Shown here: one piece after another, positions 45,487 through 57,512 of the stretch | Layout: the number at the start of each line of letters is the position of its first letter | Numbering within the stretch: the stretch's first letter is position 1 | Notes under the pieces: generated by a model | Told to the model about the DNA's origin: nothing | Seen by the model: the letters and a program-made list of their open reading frames with translations, nothing else | Databases searched by the model: none | Translations under genes and position numbers: made by a program | NCBI GenBank assembly: GCA_905213875.1 | Contig: CAJMJN010000002.1 | Location: 1-64,000 of the forward strand | Direction: 5' to 3' | DNA: 64,000 nt | Origin: an uncultured Clostridium sp. | GTDB lineage: Bacteria; Bacillota; Clostridia; TANB77; CAG-508

Positions 45487-46829
45487 ATGAATAATAAATC
45501 TGGTGGTTCTAAAATTATATATGCAATAACTGTAATAATATTATGTGTGATATTATGGTTTGTATATAGATATTATCAAGAAAACAATTTTAATGACTTT
45601 GTTAGGAGTGAAGGAAAATTATATACATCAGAATTTAAAAGAGATAACAAAGTAAAATATAGCAAACAAAGTAGCTATAGGATAAAATCAGAAGAATACA
45701 ATGATGCAATGTTTTATGAAACAATCAAAGTAGAAAAAAATCAGCCATATAAAGTTACATGTATGGTGAAAACAGAAAACGTAGTTCCAGAGGAAGAACA
45801 ATCAAGTATAGGTGCTCAGATATCAATAGAAGGAAGTACAGAAAGGTCAATTGCAATTCAAGGAACAACAGAATGGCAAAAAATAGAATTTATTTTTAAT
45901 AGTGAAGACAGAGATACTGTTAATTTAGGTTTTAGACTGGGAGGAAATGCAGGACAAGCTAAAGGAACTGCTTGGTTTTCTGATTTTACTTTAGAAGAAG
46001 GAATCGCAGAAAATGATAATAACTGGAAATTTGCATGTTTTATATTAGAATCAACAGATGTTAACTTAAATGGAAAAAATATAAATCTAAAAGTAAAAGA
46101 TGCAGATATTAAAGATATAGAAACAACAATAAGCAGATTTTCAAATGTATGTGACACTATGTCTAAAGGGAAAATGAAAGCTAAATGTGATGTATATAAA
46201 ATTACAGAACCTCTTACACAATTATCATATGATGATGAATTCGGATATTATGTAGCACCTGAAAATGTTGAGACTCAAATAAAAAATGTAGTTGCTAATG
46301 GAGAATATGATCATATTTTCGTTGTGATGAAGTTACGGAGATGAAACACACAAAAATGATATTGAGATAAATGATTGGATAGGACTTCGGTGGTATGGAT
46401 TATTATGGAATAGGCTTTTCTAATATAAGACTACCAAATGAAGAAAAAAGTTATATATATAAATATAAAACAGGTGTAAATCAATTTCCAGAAGAAGTAT
46501 TTTTACATGAATTTTTACACACATTGGAAAGAAATGCAAAAGAATATGGATATGAAAGACCAGAATTGCATGATTATGAAAAATATGGATATAAAAATGA
46601 AAAACTATATGGTCAAGAAAAATGGTATAAAGATTATATGAATAAAAATATAGAAACATCAAATGGAAAAATAGGTTTACCAGAAGAAATATATAGTTTA
46701 AAACCAGCTAAGACAAGTGATTTTCAAAACTCATATTTAATAAAAACAGTATTTAAACAACCAACAAATTTTATAGAAGAAATTCAAGAAGCGGTAAGAA
46801 AAGTTTTTAACAAAATTAACGGAAAATAA
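45487..46829 (+). pseudogene. membrane-anchored zinc metalloprotease, frameshifted
   Basis: ATG 45487 begins NNKSGGSKIIYAITVIILCVILWFVYRYY, one membrane helix. A carbohydrate-binding-like beta domain follows (GAQISIEGSTERSIAIQGTTEWQKIEFIFN...GTAWFSDFTLEEG). The catalytic part has HEFLHTLERN (HExxH). At 46330-46400 the frame breaks twice: after FVVMK the frame must shift to read YGDETHKNDIEINDWIG, then again to read MDYYGIGFSNIRLP. Two single-base insertions, in AAGTTAC and CTTCGGTGG, would restore one protein of about 445 residues. No natural break in the function is suggested by such short gaps. Confidence 0.75.
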
Positions 46830-46871
46830 ATAATATTTCAAGTAATACAAAGAAAGAAGGCAAAAAATAAA

Positions 46872-47894
46872 ATGAAAGTTACAGATTTTGATTATGAATT
46901 ACCAGAAGAACTAATAGCACAAACACCAATGGAAAAAAGAGATGAATCACGATTAATGGTATTAGATAGAAAAGAACAAACAATTGAACATAAACATTTT
47001 AAAGATGTAATTGACTATTTAGAACCAGGAGATGTATTAGTAAGAAATAATACAAAAGTAATACCAGCAAGGCTATATGGAAAAAAAGAAACAGGAGCAA
47101 AAGTTGAATTTCTATTATTAAATAATATGGAAAAAGACATATGGGAATGTATAGTAAGACCTGGAAACAAATTACATGTAGGAGCAAAAGTAATATTTGG
47201 AGATGGAATATTAAAGGCAGAAGTTTTAGACACAATGCCAGGAGGAACTAGAAAAGTTAAATTCCATTATGAAGGAATTTTTAATGAAATATTAGATAAA
47301 ATTGGATTGATGCCATTGCCACCATATATACATGAAAGCCTAAAAGAAAAAGATAGATACCAAACAGTATATGCAAAATATGAGGGTTCAGCAGCAGCGC
47401 CAACAGCAGGGCTACACTTTACTCCAGAACTCTTAAAGAAAATAGAAGAAAAAGGAATAGATATAGCAAATGTAACATTACATGTTGGAATCGGTACATT
47501 TAGACCAGTAAAAGAAGACACAGTTGAAGCACATCAAATGCATTCAGAACATTTTTATATAAAAGAAGAAGATTGTGAAAAAATAAATAAAGCAAAAAAA
47601 TCAGGACATAGAGTAATTGCAGTAGGAACAACATCTTGTAGAGTATTGGAAACAATCGCTGATGATAATGGATATGTAAAACCAACTGAAGGAGATACAC
47701 AAATATTTATATATCCAGGATATAAATTCAGATGCTTAGATGCATTAATAACAAATTTCCATTTACCACAATCAACATTAGTAATGTTAGTTTCTGCACT
47801 AGCAGGAAAAGATTATATAATGAAAGCATATAAAGAAGCGGTAGAACAAAAATATAGATTTTTTAGTTTTGGAGATGCAATGCTAATAAAATAA
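46872..47894 (+). CDS. queA: tRNA ribosyltransferase-isomerase QueA
   Basis: QueA transfers the ribosyl part of SAM onto preQ1 at tRNA position 34 to make epoxyqueuosine. [81 protein letters not shown] and [19 protein letters not shown] are family stretches. 340 residues. GAAAGAAGG lies before ATG 46872. It is 12 bases before tgt, so both form a queuosine operon. Confidence 0.96.
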   Translation: MKVTDFDYELPEELIAQTPMEKRDESRLMVLDRKEQTIEHKHFKDVIDYLEPGDVLVRNNTKVIPARLYGKKETGAKVEFLLLNNMEKDIWECIVRPGNKLHVGAKVIFGDGILKAEVLDTMPGGTRKVKFHYEGIFNEILDKIGLMPLPPYIHESLKEKDRYQTVYAKYEGSAAAPTAGLHFTPELLKKIEEKGIDIANVTLHVGIGTFRPVKEDTVEAHQMHSEHFYIKEEDCEKINKAKKSGHRVIAVGTTSCRVLETIADDNGYVKPTEGDTQIFIYPGYKFRCLDALITNFHLPQSTLVMLVSALAGKDYIMKAYKEAVEQKYRFFSFGDAMLIK

Positions 47895-49034
<1,140 letters not shown>

Positions 49035-49046
49035 GAGGGGATACTA

Positions 49047-50585
49047 ATGAATTTAATTGAAGAAAGCGTTAGAGATAGAGAACAAAAAAAGGGGAAAAAA
49101 GCTACAAGAATAGTTTTAATATTTATTATATTACTTGTGATGGCAATAATAGGAATATCAGTTTATTTGGTATATGTTCAAAGCACAACACTAAGAGTTG
49201 TATTAGATGGACAAGTAAATGAAAAGTTGAAAAGCATATTATTTTTTGAAGAAGATGGAACAATATATGCACCAATAAAAGAAATAGCAAGTTATTTGAA
49301 TTATGATAGTTATGATGGTAGCTATGAAGAAAAATCACAAGAGAAAAGCAAATGTTATGTTCAAAATGAAAGTGAAGTTGCAAATTTTGTATTAGGTTCA
49401 AATGAGATAGAGAAATTAGACCTTACAGTTACAAACGCAAATTATGAAATAGATACTGTAAAATTACCTGTAATTGCTAAAAATGGTATTCTATATGCAA
49501 GTTCAGAAGCAATTTCAAAAGCATTTAATGTAAGTTTTATATATAATCAAGATAAAAATAGAGTATATATTAATACATTACCTTATTTAGTTCAAACCTA
49601 TTCTGCAGTAGCATTAGACAACGGATATAAAGAAATTAGTACAGAACTAGCTAATCAAAAAGCGATTTTACAAGATATGTTAGTTGTAAAAAAAGGTGAT
49701 AATGAAATATATGCAGTAATAGATTTAGATGGTAAAAGCATATTAGAAGCTAAATATGATAACATAACTTATGAACCAGAAATAGGAGACTTTAAAATTA
49801 CAAGCAATAAAAAGGTTGGAATTTTAGATAAAACGGGAAGAACAAAAGTACAACCATTATATGACTCAATAGAATTGATGGATGGAGAAACTGGTTTATA
49901 TGTAGTTCAAAAAGATAGAAAATATGGTGTATTAGACCTAAATGGTAATACCAAAATATATATTGAAAATGATGAAATAGGAATGGATGTTTCAACATTT
50001 GACCAAAATAATATTAAAAACAAATATATATTGGCAGGAAATTTAATCCCTGCAAGAAAAGATAAAACATGGGGATTATATGATAAAAATGGAAAATTAG
50101 TAGTTGATTACATATATGACAGTTTTGGATATGTAACAACAAGTAATAAAGATGCATTAAGTTTACTAGTAATTCCAGATTATAATGTATTGGTTGCATG
50201 TAAAAATAAAAAATATACATTATTAAGTTCAACAGGAAAAGAACTATTTGCAGCACCTGTTGCAGATGATATATATATGACAATAAGTGGTGGTCAAAAA
50301 CATTATTATATTACAGCAAATAATGGAATAATGGATGCTGAAGAGTATTTGAAAAAAATTGGAGTAAGTAAAAATCAAAATACATCAATAGATATAAATA
50401 CTAATACTTCAAATAATAGTAATACAAATAATAATAATGAAAATTCATCACAAAGCAATCAAGGTGAAGAACAACAAAATAATCAACAACAGACTCAAGA
50501 ACAACAAAATGAAGATAATGGTAAAGAGCAATCTCAAGGAAGCCAAGAACAAAATAATCAAGAACAAATGCAAGAAAATCAATAA
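49047..50585 (+). CDS. membrane-anchored WG-repeat protein with Q/N-rich tail
   Basis: One N-terminal helix (IVLIFIILLVMAIIGISVYLVYVQ) anchors an external protein. Residues about 45-170 resemble the copper-amine-oxidase N-terminal fold common in Clostridia cell-surface proteins (VVLDGQVNEKLKSILFFEEDGTIYAPIKEIASYLNYD). Residues about 210-380 hold repeats of the WG/KWG type (YAVIDLDGKSILEAKYDNI, KVGILDKTGRTKVQPLYDSI, KYGVLDLNGNTKIY, TWGLYDKNGKLVVDYIYDSF). The last 75 residues are Asn, Gln and Ser rich. It starts ATG 49047 with a GGAGG site, 12 bases after tgt. Binding partner is unknown. Confidence 0.75.
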   Translation: MNLIEESVRDREQKKGKKATRIVLIFIILLVMAIIGISVYLVYVQSTTLRVVLDGQVNEKLKSILFFEEDGTIYAPIKEIASYLNYDSYDGSYEEKSQEKSKCYVQNESEVANFVLGSNEIEKLDLTVTNANYEIDTVKLPVIAKNGILYASSEAISKAFNVSFIYNQDKNRVYINTLPYLVQTYSAVALDNGYKEISTELANQKAILQDMLVVKKGDNEIYAVIDLDGKSILEAKYDNITYEPEIGDFKITSNKKVGILDKTGRTKVQPLYDSIELMDGETGLYVVQKDRKYGVLDLNGNTKIYIENDEIGMDVSTFDQNNIKNKYILAGNLIPARKDKTWGLYDKNGKLVVDYIYDSFGYVTTSNKDALSLLVIPDYNVLVACKNKKYTLLSSTGKELFAAPVADDIYMTISGGQKHYYITANNGIMDAEEYLKKIGVSKNQNTSIDINTNTSNNSNTNNNNENSSQSNQGEEQQNNQQQTQEQQNEDNGKEQSQGSQEQNNQEQMQENQ

Positions 50586-50629
50586 TATATAATAATTAGG
50601 ATAAAAATTAGAAAAAATAGCCAAAAAGC

Positions 50630-50658
50630 TTGCAATTATGCCAAAAATTGGGTATAAT
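50630..50658 (+). promoter_or_regulatory. promoter of the rimP-infB operon
   Basis: TTGCAA (50630-50635) and TATAAT (50653-50658) are separated by 17 bases. Confidence 0.75.
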
Positions 50659-50685
50659 AATAAATGTAACTTAAGTAATAACAGA

Positions 50686-50710
50686 AAGAGTGGGAACAAA
50701 TCCCACTCTT
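50686..50710 (+). other. hairpin in the rimP leader
   Basis: Perfect arms AAGAGTGGGA and TCCCACTCTT surround ACAAA in the leader, 25 bases before the rimP start. There is no T-run after it, so it is not a typical terminator. Similar G-rich hairpins commonly lie before rimP in Firmicutes. Confidence 0.6.
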
Positions 50711-50734
50711 GATTGGTATAAGGGGTGTGATATT

Positions 50735-51193
50735 TTGTCAAAGATAGAAGATAATGTAGAAAATTTGATAAAAGGAAAAGTAGAAGAATTAGGATATGAC
50801 TTATATGATGTAGAATATTGTAAAGAAGGAAAAAATTATTTTTTAAGAATCTTTATAGATAAACCAGAGGGAATAGACCTTAATGATTGTGAAAAAGTAA
50901 ATGATGGAATAAATGATTTATTAGATGAAGCCAATTGCATTAAAGAATCATATTTTTTGGAGGTATCATCACCAGGGATAGAAAGAGTACTTAGGAAAGA
51001 TAAACATTTAGAGCAAAATATAGGTGTAGAAATAAATGTCAAATTATTTAGAAAAGACGAAAATGGTCAAAAAGAATATATAGGAATATTAAAGAGTTTT
51101 ACACCAGAAATACTAACAATTGAAGTATCAGAAAAAGAAATAATAATAGAACGTAAAAATATAGCACAAATAAAAACAGTTTATAATTGGTAA
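50735..51193 (+). CDS. rimP: ribosome maturation factor RimP
   Basis: RimP helps 30S maturation. VEELGYDLYDVEYCKEGKNYFLRIFIDKPEGIDLNDCEKV and FLEVSSPGIERVLRKDKHL are diagnostic. The start is TTG 50735 after AAGGGGTG, giving 152 residues; the frame extends to 50690, but that part overlaps the leader hairpin. It is the first gene of the nusA-infB operon. Confidence 0.93.
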   Translation: MSKIEDNVENLIKGKVEELGYDLYDVEYCKEGKNYFLRIFIDKPEGIDLNDCEKVNDGINDLLDEANCIKESYFLEVSSPGIERVLRKDKHLEQNIGVEINVKLFRKDENGQKEYIGILKSFTPEILTIEVSEKEIIIERKNIAQIKTVYNW

Positions 51194-51208
51194 AGGGAGG
51201 ATTTAAAA

Positions 51209-52354
51209 ATGAAAAAACAAGCTAAAAGTCAAGAAAAAGCGCCAGCAATTGACAACAAAGAATTAATATTAGCATTAGAAGAATTAGAAAAAGAAAAGGG
51301 AATGGATAAAGAATATCTATTAGAAGCAATAGAAACAGCACTAGTAACAGCATATAAAAGAAACTTTGACTCATTAGAAAATGTAAAAGTAGAAATGGAT
51401 AGACAAACAGGAGCAACACATTTATATGCCGTAAAAAAAGTAGTAGAAAAAGTTGAAGATCCAGAAACAGAAATAGGATTAGAAGAAGCTCAAAAAATCA
51501 ATCCAGACTACAATGAAGAAGATGAAGTAAATATTGAAATAGTACCAAGAGATTTTGGGAGAATTGCTGCTCAAACTGCAAAACAAGTAATTATTCAAAA
51601 ACTAAGAGAAGCAGAAAGAGAAATTGTATATAATGAATTTGATGAAAGAAAAGGTGAAATTGTTTCAGGTTTAGTTCAAAAAGCTGATGGAAATATTGTT
51701 GTAATGGATTTAGGAAAGCTAGAAGGTGTAATGCCTAAAAAAGAACAAATACCAACTGAACACTACAAAGTAAATGACAAAATAAAAGGATATGTACTAA
51801 AAGTTGAAAAAGGATTAAAAGGAGCTCCTCAAGTTATAGTATCAAGAAGTCATCCTGATTTTGTAAGAAAATTATTAGAATTTGAAATACCAGAAATTTA
51901 TGAAGGTGTAATTGAAATAAAAAGTGTTTCAAGAGATCCTGGATATAGAAGTAAAGTTGCTGTATATTCACCAGATCCTAATATAGACCCAGTAGGTTCT
52001 TGTGTTGGACAAAAAGGTGTAAGAATTCAAAATGTGATAAATGAATTAAATGGAGAAAAAATAGATGTAATAGAATGGAATGAAGAGCCTTCAATATATA
52101 TAGCAGCAAGTTTATTACCTGCACAAATTCTTGCGGTAGATATAAAGCCAGAAAACAAATTTGCACAAGTAATTGTTCCAGATGACCAATTATCATTAGC
52201 AATTGGTAAATCAGGACAAAATGCAAGATTAGCAGCAAGACTAACAGATTGGAAAATAGATATAAAATCTGAAACACAATTTAGAGAATTATTATCGAAA
52301 GTTCAAGAAGAATCAGAAGATGTAGCAGAACACGAAAGCGAAGAAACAGAATAA
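51209..52354 (+). CDS. nusA: transcription elongation/termination factor NusA
   Basis: NusA binds RNA polymerase and RNA. The N-terminal domain (ELEKEKGMDKEYLLEAIETALVTAYKRNF), S1 (EIVSGLVQKADGNIVVMDLGKLEGVMPKKEQIP) and KH1/KH2 (GSCVGQKGVRIQNVINELNGEKID, LAIGKSGQNARLAARLTDWKIDI) appear in order. The 381 residues lack the extra acidic repeats of E. coli. AAGGGAGG precedes ATG 51209. Confidence 0.96.
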   Translation: MKKQAKSQEKAPAIDNKELILALEELEKEKGMDKEYLLEAIETALVTAYKRNFDSLENVKVEMDRQTGATHLYAVKKVVEKVEDPETEIGLEEAQKINPDYNEEDEVNIEIVPRDFGRIAAQTAKQVIIQKLREAEREIVYNEFDERKGEIVSGLVQKADGNIVVMDLGKLEGVMPKKEQIPTEHYKVNDKIKGYVLKVEKGLKGAPQVIVSRSHPDFVRKLLEFEIPEIYEGVIEIKSVSRDPGYRSKVAVYSPDPNIDPVGSCVGQKGVRIQNVINELNGEKIDVIEWNEEPSIYIAASLLPAQILAVDIKPENKFAQVIVPDDQLSLAIGKSGQNARLAARLTDWKIDIKSETQFRELLSKVQEESEDVAEHESEETE

Positions 52355-52392
52355 ATATATATTTTAGGACATACAATAAAGGAGGTAGCAAA

Positions 52393-52653
52393 ATGAAAAA
52401 GCAACCTGAAAGAACCTGTATGGGATGTAATGAAAAAAAATCTAAAAAAGAATTTATTAGAATTGTAAAAAATAAAGATAATGAAATAAATATTGACAGA
52501 ACTGGTAAAATGCCAGGTAGAGGAGCATATATATGTGATGATATTCAATGTCTAGAAAAGCTAATAAAAACAAAAAGATTAGAAAAAGTATTTGATATGA
52601 AAATATCAAATGAAATATATGAAAAATTAAGAGGTGTAATACTTGACAAATAA
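52393..52653 (+). CDS. rnpM: YlxR/RnpM family RNA-binding protein
   Basis: The 86 residues carry RTCMGCNEKKSKKEFIRIVKN and GRGAYICDDIQCLEKL, the YlxR (DUF448) signature. In B. subtilis this protein modulates RNase P activity. AAAGGAGG precedes ATG 52393. It overlaps the next gene by 11 bases. Confidence 0.93.
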   Translation: MKKQPERTCMGCNEKKSKKEFIRIVKNKDNEINIDRTGKMPGRGAYICDDIQCLEKLIKTKRLEKVFDMKISNEIYEKLRGVILDK

Positions 52654-52963
52654 GAAAATATTAGGATTAATAGGTTTATCTGCACGAGCAAGAAAAGTAT
52701 CATTTGGAGCAGATAGTGTAGAAACTCAAGCTAAAAAGGGAAAAGTAAAATTGTTTATCATATCAGAAGATGCTTCTGAAAGGACAAAAGATAAATTTAA
52801 TAAATTGGCAGTACAGTATAATATACCAATTATAATAAATGGAAGTATAGAAGAATTAAGTAAAGCAATTGGTAAAAATAATAAAGCTATATTAGGAATA
52901 GAAGATATAAATTTATCTAAAGAAATAGAGAGAATAAATAATGGGGGTGAAGTTATTGGGTAA
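52643..52963 (+). CDS. L7Ae-type ribosomal protein YlxQ
   Basis: This 106-residue protein of the L7Ae/L30e family ([74 protein letters not shown]) would bind kink-turn RNA. It starts at TTG 52643 with GAGGTG overlapping the end of ylxR. It is the usual gene between ylxR and infB. Confidence 0.92.
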   Translation: MTNKKILGLIGLSARARKVSFGADSVETQAKKGKVKLFIISEDASERTKDKFNKLAVQYNIPIIINGSIEELSKAIGKNNKAILGIEDINLSKEIERINNGGEVIG

Positions 52964-55946
52964 GATAAAAATATATGAAATAGCAAAGAAATTAAACTTA
53001 GCCAGTAAAGATGTCATAGAAATGGCAAAAAAACTAAATATAGATGTAAAAAGTCATTTAAGTGCTATAACAGAAGAAGAAGCTGGAAAATTAGAAAGTA
53101 ATTTAAATAAAAAAGAAGTAAAACAAGAAATAGAAAAACAAGAAAAGGGAAAAGAAAATAAAAGAAAAATGGAAAATAAAAAAGAAGAAAAAGCACCTGT
53201 TATTATTAGAAGAGAAGTAATCATATCAAAAGAAGATGAACAAACAAAGAAAAAAGAAGATACACCAAAACAATCAAAAAAGAATAATGTGGGATTTGTA
53301 GAAAGAAAACAAAATAAAGACTATAATATTGTTTATAGAAACAAACCAAATAAACCAATGACTGTAAGTGAATTATTTGGTTTAGCACCAAAAAAAGAAG
53401 AGAAAAAACAAGAAGAAGTGAAAAATGTTAAAGAAGAAAAAAATGAAGTAGTAGAAAAAAAAGAAATGGCTGTAAAGACTGGAAAAGTGGAAAAAATTGA
53501 GAAAAATCAAAATACAGAAAAAGTAGAAAGAACAGACAAAACAAAGACTCAAGTAGTAAAGGAAACAGTTGTAAATTCTACAGAACCACGTAAACAAGAA
53601 AATAGAGAATTTAACAGAGATAGAAATAATAATTTTAGAAATAGAGATAACAGGGATAATAGACAACAAAGAAATAATAATCAAGATTCAAATTATCGCA
53701 GAAATGATAATAGAGAAGGATATAATAGAGACAACAGAGACAATAGAGATAACAATAGATATAATAATAGAAATGGAAGAAATGATTATCGTCAAAATAA
53801 TAACAGTAATAATAATAACAGGTTTAACAATAATAATAAACGACCATTAGATGCAAAAGGAATAGAAAAAAATATTAAAAACATAATGGCAGTAGAAAAT
53901 ATAGAAAAAGAGCCTGTTAGAGAATATAATAAAGAAATAGATAAACAAAAAGCAAATAATCGTTTTGAAGAAAATAAAAACAATAAGAAAAATAGAAATA
54001 GAAGAAATAATAATAACAGAGATTTTGATGAAGGAAAATTAAAATCGTTAAGACAAACAAATAAATTATCAAATATGTTTGACGACCAAGATGGTGGAAT
54101 GTTAGATTATTACGATTTAACAACAGAACGTGGAAGACGTGGTAAAAAAAGAAAAAATCAAAATGATCAAGATAGAAACAAACAAAAAATATTTAAACTA
54201 ACAGAAATTGAAATTCCAGAAAATATTACTGTAAAAGATTTAGCCGCTGAAATGAAAAAAACAACAGCAGATGTAATTAAAAAACTATTAGGATATGGAA
54301 TTATGGCTACAATAAACCAAGAAATAGATTATGATACAGCTTATTTAGTAGCACAAGAATTTGGAATTACAGCTAAAAAGAAAACAGTAGTAACTGATGA
54401 AGACATATTATTTGATGAAACAGAAGATAGAGAAGAAGATTTACAACCAAGACCACCAGTAATAGTAGTAATGGGACACGTAGATCATGGTAAAACTTCA
54501 TTACTTGACGCAATAAGAAAAACAAATGTAATTGAAGGAGAAGCGGGTGGAATTACACAAGCAATAGGTGCATATCAAGTAAAAATAAATGATAGATTAA
54601 TAACATTTTTAGATACACCAGGACACGAAGCATTTACAGCAATGCGTGCTAGAGGTGCTCAAATTACAGATATAGCAATTCTAGTAGTAGCTGCAAATGA
54701 TGGAGTTATGCCTCAAACAGTTGAAGCTATAAACCACGCAAAATCTGCAGGTATACCAATAATTGTAGCAATAAATAAAATCGATTTACCAGATGCTAAC
54801 CCAGACAAAGTGAAACAAGAATTAATGAAATATGAATTAGTTCCAGAAGAATGGGGTGGAGATACAATATTTGTTCCAATATCAGCTAAAACAGGAAAAA
54901 ATATAGACCAATTATTAGAAATGGTATTATTAGAAGCTGATGTATTAGAACTAAAAGCTAATCCAGATAAACAATCAAAAGGTGCTGTTATTGAAGCTAG
55001 ACTTGATAAATCAAAAGGTGCAATTGCAACTGTATTAGTACAACGAGGAACTTTAGATGTAGGAGATACAATTGTTGTAGGTTCATCTATTGGTAGAATT
55101 AGAGCGATGAAAGATGACAAAGGTAAAAAAGTTAAAACTGCTGGACCATCTACACCAGTAGAAATAATGGGATTAACAGAAGTACCAGAAGCTGGTGAAA
55201 CATTCTATGAAGTTAAAAATGAAAAAGTTGCAAAACATTTAATAGAAAAGAGAAAAAATCAAGCAAGAGAAAAAGCTATAAATCAAGGAACAAAAATAAC
55301 ATTAGATAACTTATTCAGCCAAATGGAAGAAGGAAAATTAAAAGTATTAAATCTAATTGTTAAAGCAGATGTTCAAGGATCTGTAGAAGCTGTAAAACAA
55401 GCATTAGAAAAGCTAGAAAACGAAGAAGTAAGAGTAAAAGTAATTCATGCTGCAGCAGGAGCTGTAAATCAATCAGATGTTACACTTGCAAAGGTTTCAA
55501 ATGCTATAATAATTGCATTTAATGTAAGACCAGATAGTACAGCAAAAGAAATAGCTGAAAAAGACGAAGTTGAAATAAAACAATATTCTGTAATATATCA
55601 AGCAATTGAAGATGTTGAAGCTGCGATGAAAGGAATGCTAGAACCAAAATACGAAGAAAAAGTTATTGGTAATGTAGAAGTAAGACAAACATTTAGAATA
55701 TCTAATGTTGGAACAATTGCAGGAGCTTATGTACTTTCTGGAAAAGTTGAAAGAAATGCAGGAGTAAGAGTAATTCGTGATAACATAGTAATACATGAAG
55801 GACATTTATCAACATTAAAAAGATTTAAAGATGATGTTAAAGAAGTTGGAAAAGGTTTTGAGTGTGGGATGCAAATTGAAAACTATAATGACATCAAAGA
55901 GGGCGATATGATAGAAGTGTATATTATGGAAGAAATAAAAAGATAA
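52956..55946 (+). CDS. infB: translation initiation factor IF-2
   Basis: IF-2 delivers initiator tRNA to the ribosome. TTG 52956 is chosen after GGGGGTGA and gives [19 protein letters not shown]; the ATG at 52941 is in front of the ribosome site. Residues about 60-350 are an unusually long, low-complexity, charged and Asn/Arg-rich linker ([17 protein letters not shown]). The GTPase core has GHVDHGKTS near 506, DTPGHEAF near 553 and NKID near 608, then domains II-IV. The total of 996 residues is on the long side because of the linker. Confidence 0.95.
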   Translation: MGKIKIYEIAKKLNLASKDVIEMAKKLNIDVKSHLSAITEEEAGKLESNLNKKEVKQEIEKQEKGKENKRKMENKKEEKAPVIIRREVIISKEDEQTKKKEDTPKQSKKNNVGFVERKQNKDYNIVYRNKPNKPMTVSELFGLAPKKEEKKQEEVKNVKEEKNEVVEKKEMAVKTGKVEKIEKNQNTEKVERTDKTKTQVVKETVVNSTEPRKQENREFNRDRNNNFRNRDNRDNRQQRNNNQDSNYRRNDNREGYNRDNRDNRDNNRYNNRNGRNDYRQNNNSNNNNRFNNNNKRPLDAKGIEKNIKNIMAVENIEKEPVREYNKEIDKQKANNRFEENKNNKKNRNRRNNNNRDFDEGKLKSLRQTNKLSNMFDDQDGGMLDYYDLTTERGRRGKKRKNQNDQDRNKQKIFKLTEIEIPENITVKDLAAEMKKTTADVIKKLLGYGIMATINQEIDYDTAYLVAQEFGITAKKKTVVTDEDILFDETEDREEDLQPRPPVIVVMGHVDHGKTSLLDAIRKTNVIEGEAGGITQAIGAYQVKINDRLITFLDTPGHEAFTAMRARGAQITDIAILVVAANDGVMPQTVEAINHAKSAGIPIIVAINKIDLPDANPDKVKQELMKYELVPEEWGGDTIFVPISAKTGKNIDQLLEMVLLEADVLELKANPDKQSKGAVIEARLDKSKGAIATVLVQRGTLDVGDTIVVGSSIGRIRAMKDDKGKKVKTAGPSTPVEIMGLTEVPEAGETFYEVKNEKVAKHLIEKRKNQAREKAINQGTKITLDNLFSQMEEGKLKVLNLIVKADVQGSVEAVKQALEKLENEEVRVKVIHAAAGAVNQSDVTLAKVSNAIIIAFNVRPDSTAKEIAEKDEVEIKQYSVIYQAIEDVEAAMKGMLEPKYEEKVIGNVEVRQTFRISNVGTIAGAYVLSGKVERNAGVRVIRDNIVIHEGHLSTLKRFKDDVKEVGKGFECGMQIENYNDIKEGDMIEVYIMEEIKR

Positions 55947-55953
55947 TTGTACG

Positions 55954-56079
55954 TTAGAAAATAATTACAATTTTGGGCTACGTCAAATTTCATTTAAAAC
56001 GCAGTTACATACAAACGTATGCGCCTTTGCCTTTTAAATGAAATTTTCCTTGCCAAAATTTAATTCTTTTCCAACTAAC
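55954..56079. repeat. long nested palindrome between infB and rbfA
   Basis: Three nested pairings: GTTAG (55954-55958) with CTAAC (56075-56079), AATTTTGG with CCAAAATT, and a perfect 15-base stem AAATTTCATTTAAAA with TTTTAAATGAAATTT around CGCAGTTACATACAAACGTATGCG. The total length is about 126 bases. It lies in the middle of an operon. Confidence 0.75.
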
Positions 56080-56138
56080 TTGTAGTTGCTTTTTATAAAA
56101 GAGATTTATTGCCATAAATGTAAAGGAGAGTGAGAAAG

Positions 56139-56504
56139 ATGCCAGAAAGTCAAAGTAGATTAGAAAGAATAAATGAAGAATATAGAAAAGAATTAAGTAA
56201 TATAATTAGTTTTAAATTAAAAAATCCAAATGCAACTGGAATGATTAGTGTAACTAAAGTAAAAGTTACAAATGACTTAAAATATGCCAAAGTGTATGTA
56301 AGTATTTTAAATGCTAAAGATAATAAACAAACTTTAGCAGCTCTAAAAAAATCAGCAGGATTTTTACGTAGTGAATTAGCTAAAAAAGTAAATTTACGTA
56401 ATACACCAGAACTTGTATTTGAATTAGATGATTCTTTAGAATATGGTGCTAAGATTGATAGCATCTTAAAAGAAATTTTACCTAAAAAAGAAGAGGAGAA
56501 CTAA
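56139..56504 (+). CDS. rbfA: ribosome-binding factor A
   Basis: RbfA is a cold-shock 30S maturation factor. QSRLERINEEYRKELSNIISFKLKNPNATGMISVTKVKVTNDLKYAKVYVSIL is the KH-like signature, ending LVFELDDSLEYGAKIDSILKEI. ATG 56139 is chosen over GTG 56130, which is at the AAAGGAGAG site. 121 residues. Confidence 0.95.
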   Translation: MPESQSRLERINEEYRKELSNIISFKLKNPNATGMISVTKVKVTNDLKYAKVYVSILNAKDNKQTLAALKKSAGFLRSELAKKVNLRNTPELVFELDDSLEYGAKIDSILKEILPKKEEEN

Positions 56505-56505
56505 T

Positions 56506-57462
56506 ATGACATTAGATGTAATTTTAAAAGAAATACAAAAAGCTGAAAAAATAGTTATATTAACACATGAAGCACCAGATGGAGATGCTATAGGAAGTTC
56601 ATTAGGTTTAAAACTAAGTTTAGAAAAAATAGGGAAAAAATCAGATTTAATAATGACTAAACATGCTAGAACATTTGATTTTTTACCAGCAAGTAATGAA
56701 ATAAAAACAGAAAGTAATATAAAAAATTATGATTTAGCAATAAGCTTAGATTGTGCAACAATTAAAAGATTAGACAATAGAGAATATTTTGACAATGCTA
56801 AAAAAACAATAGTAATAGATCATCATGGAAGTAACAACATGTATGGAGATATAAATTATGTTAATCCTGTTGCACCAGCTTGTGCAGAAATAATCTTAAG
56901 TATGTTGTCATATTACGACATAGAAGTAGATTCAAAAAATGGAACATGTTTAATGACAGGGATAATTACAGATACAGGAGGTTTACAATACCCTTCTACA
57001 ACAGCAGATACATTTGAATATGCTGCAGAGTTACTAAGAAAAGGTGTAGATATACCAGATATTTGTAAAAGAACATTACAAACAAAGACAAAAGCTAATT
57101 TTGAGTTATTAAAAAGAGTATCAGATAGATTAGAATTATTAGAAGATGGAAAAATAGCATTTTCATATATTACAAAACAAGACCTAGAAGATGTAAATGC
57201 AGAAGAAGGAGACCATGAAGGATTAGTTAATATAGGTAGAAACATTGAAGGTGTTGAAGTTTCAATATTTATAAGACAAGATGATGAAGACGAAAAAATG
57301 TATAAAGTATCTATGAGATCTGGAGAATATGTAAATGTATCTGATGTATGTTTAATGTTTGGTGGCGGAGGTCATCCAAGAGCTGCAGGGGCTAAAATAC
57401 AAGGAACCACAGAACAAGTAAAAACTAAATTAGTAAACGAAACAAAAAAATACTTGAAATGA
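56506..57462 (+). CDS. nrnA: bifunctional oligoribonuclease / pAp phosphatase NrnA
   Basis: NrnA (DHH family) degrades nanoRNAs and 3'-phosphoadenosine phosphate. HEAPDGDAIGSSLGL, LDCATIKRLDN, VIDHHGSN (DHH) and GGGGHPRAAGAKI at the C-terminus are in order. 318 residues. It overlaps spacing of one base with rbfA's stop, so the two are coupled. Confidence 0.95.
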   Translation: MTLDVILKEIQKAEKIVILTHEAPDGDAIGSSLGLKLSLEKIGKKSDLIMTKHARTFDFLPASNEIKTESNIKNYDLAISLDCATIKRLDNREYFDNAKKTIVIDHHGSNNMYGDINYVNPVAPACAEIILSMLSYYDIEVDSKNGTCLMTGIITDTGGLQYPSTTADTFEYAAELLRKGVDIPDICKRTLQTKTKANFELLKRVSDRLELLEDGKIAFSYITKQDLEDVNAEEGDHEGLVNIGRNIEGVEVSIFIRQDDEDEKMYKVSMRSGEYVNVSDVCLMFGGGGHPRAAGAKIQGTTEQVKTKLVNETKKYLK

Positions 57463-57487
57463 TTTTGCTCCGTCCCCAAAATCATTT
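57457..57487 (+). terminator. hairpin at the nrnA stop
   Basis: Perfect arms AAATGATTTTG (57457-57467, including the TGA stop) and CAAAATCATTT (57477-57487) surround CTCCGTCCC, then CTTT. The T-run is short, so it may only attenuate transcription into truB. Confidence 0.55.
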
Positions 57488-57512
57488 CTTTGAAAATCAA
57501 GGGAGGATAGAA

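Noticed and set aside
53600..53850. Tandem repeat or CRISPR-like array in infB
   Set aside because: The AGAGATAAC/AATAATAA repetition is the codon pattern of the Asn/Arg-rich linker in IF-2, without regular spacers.
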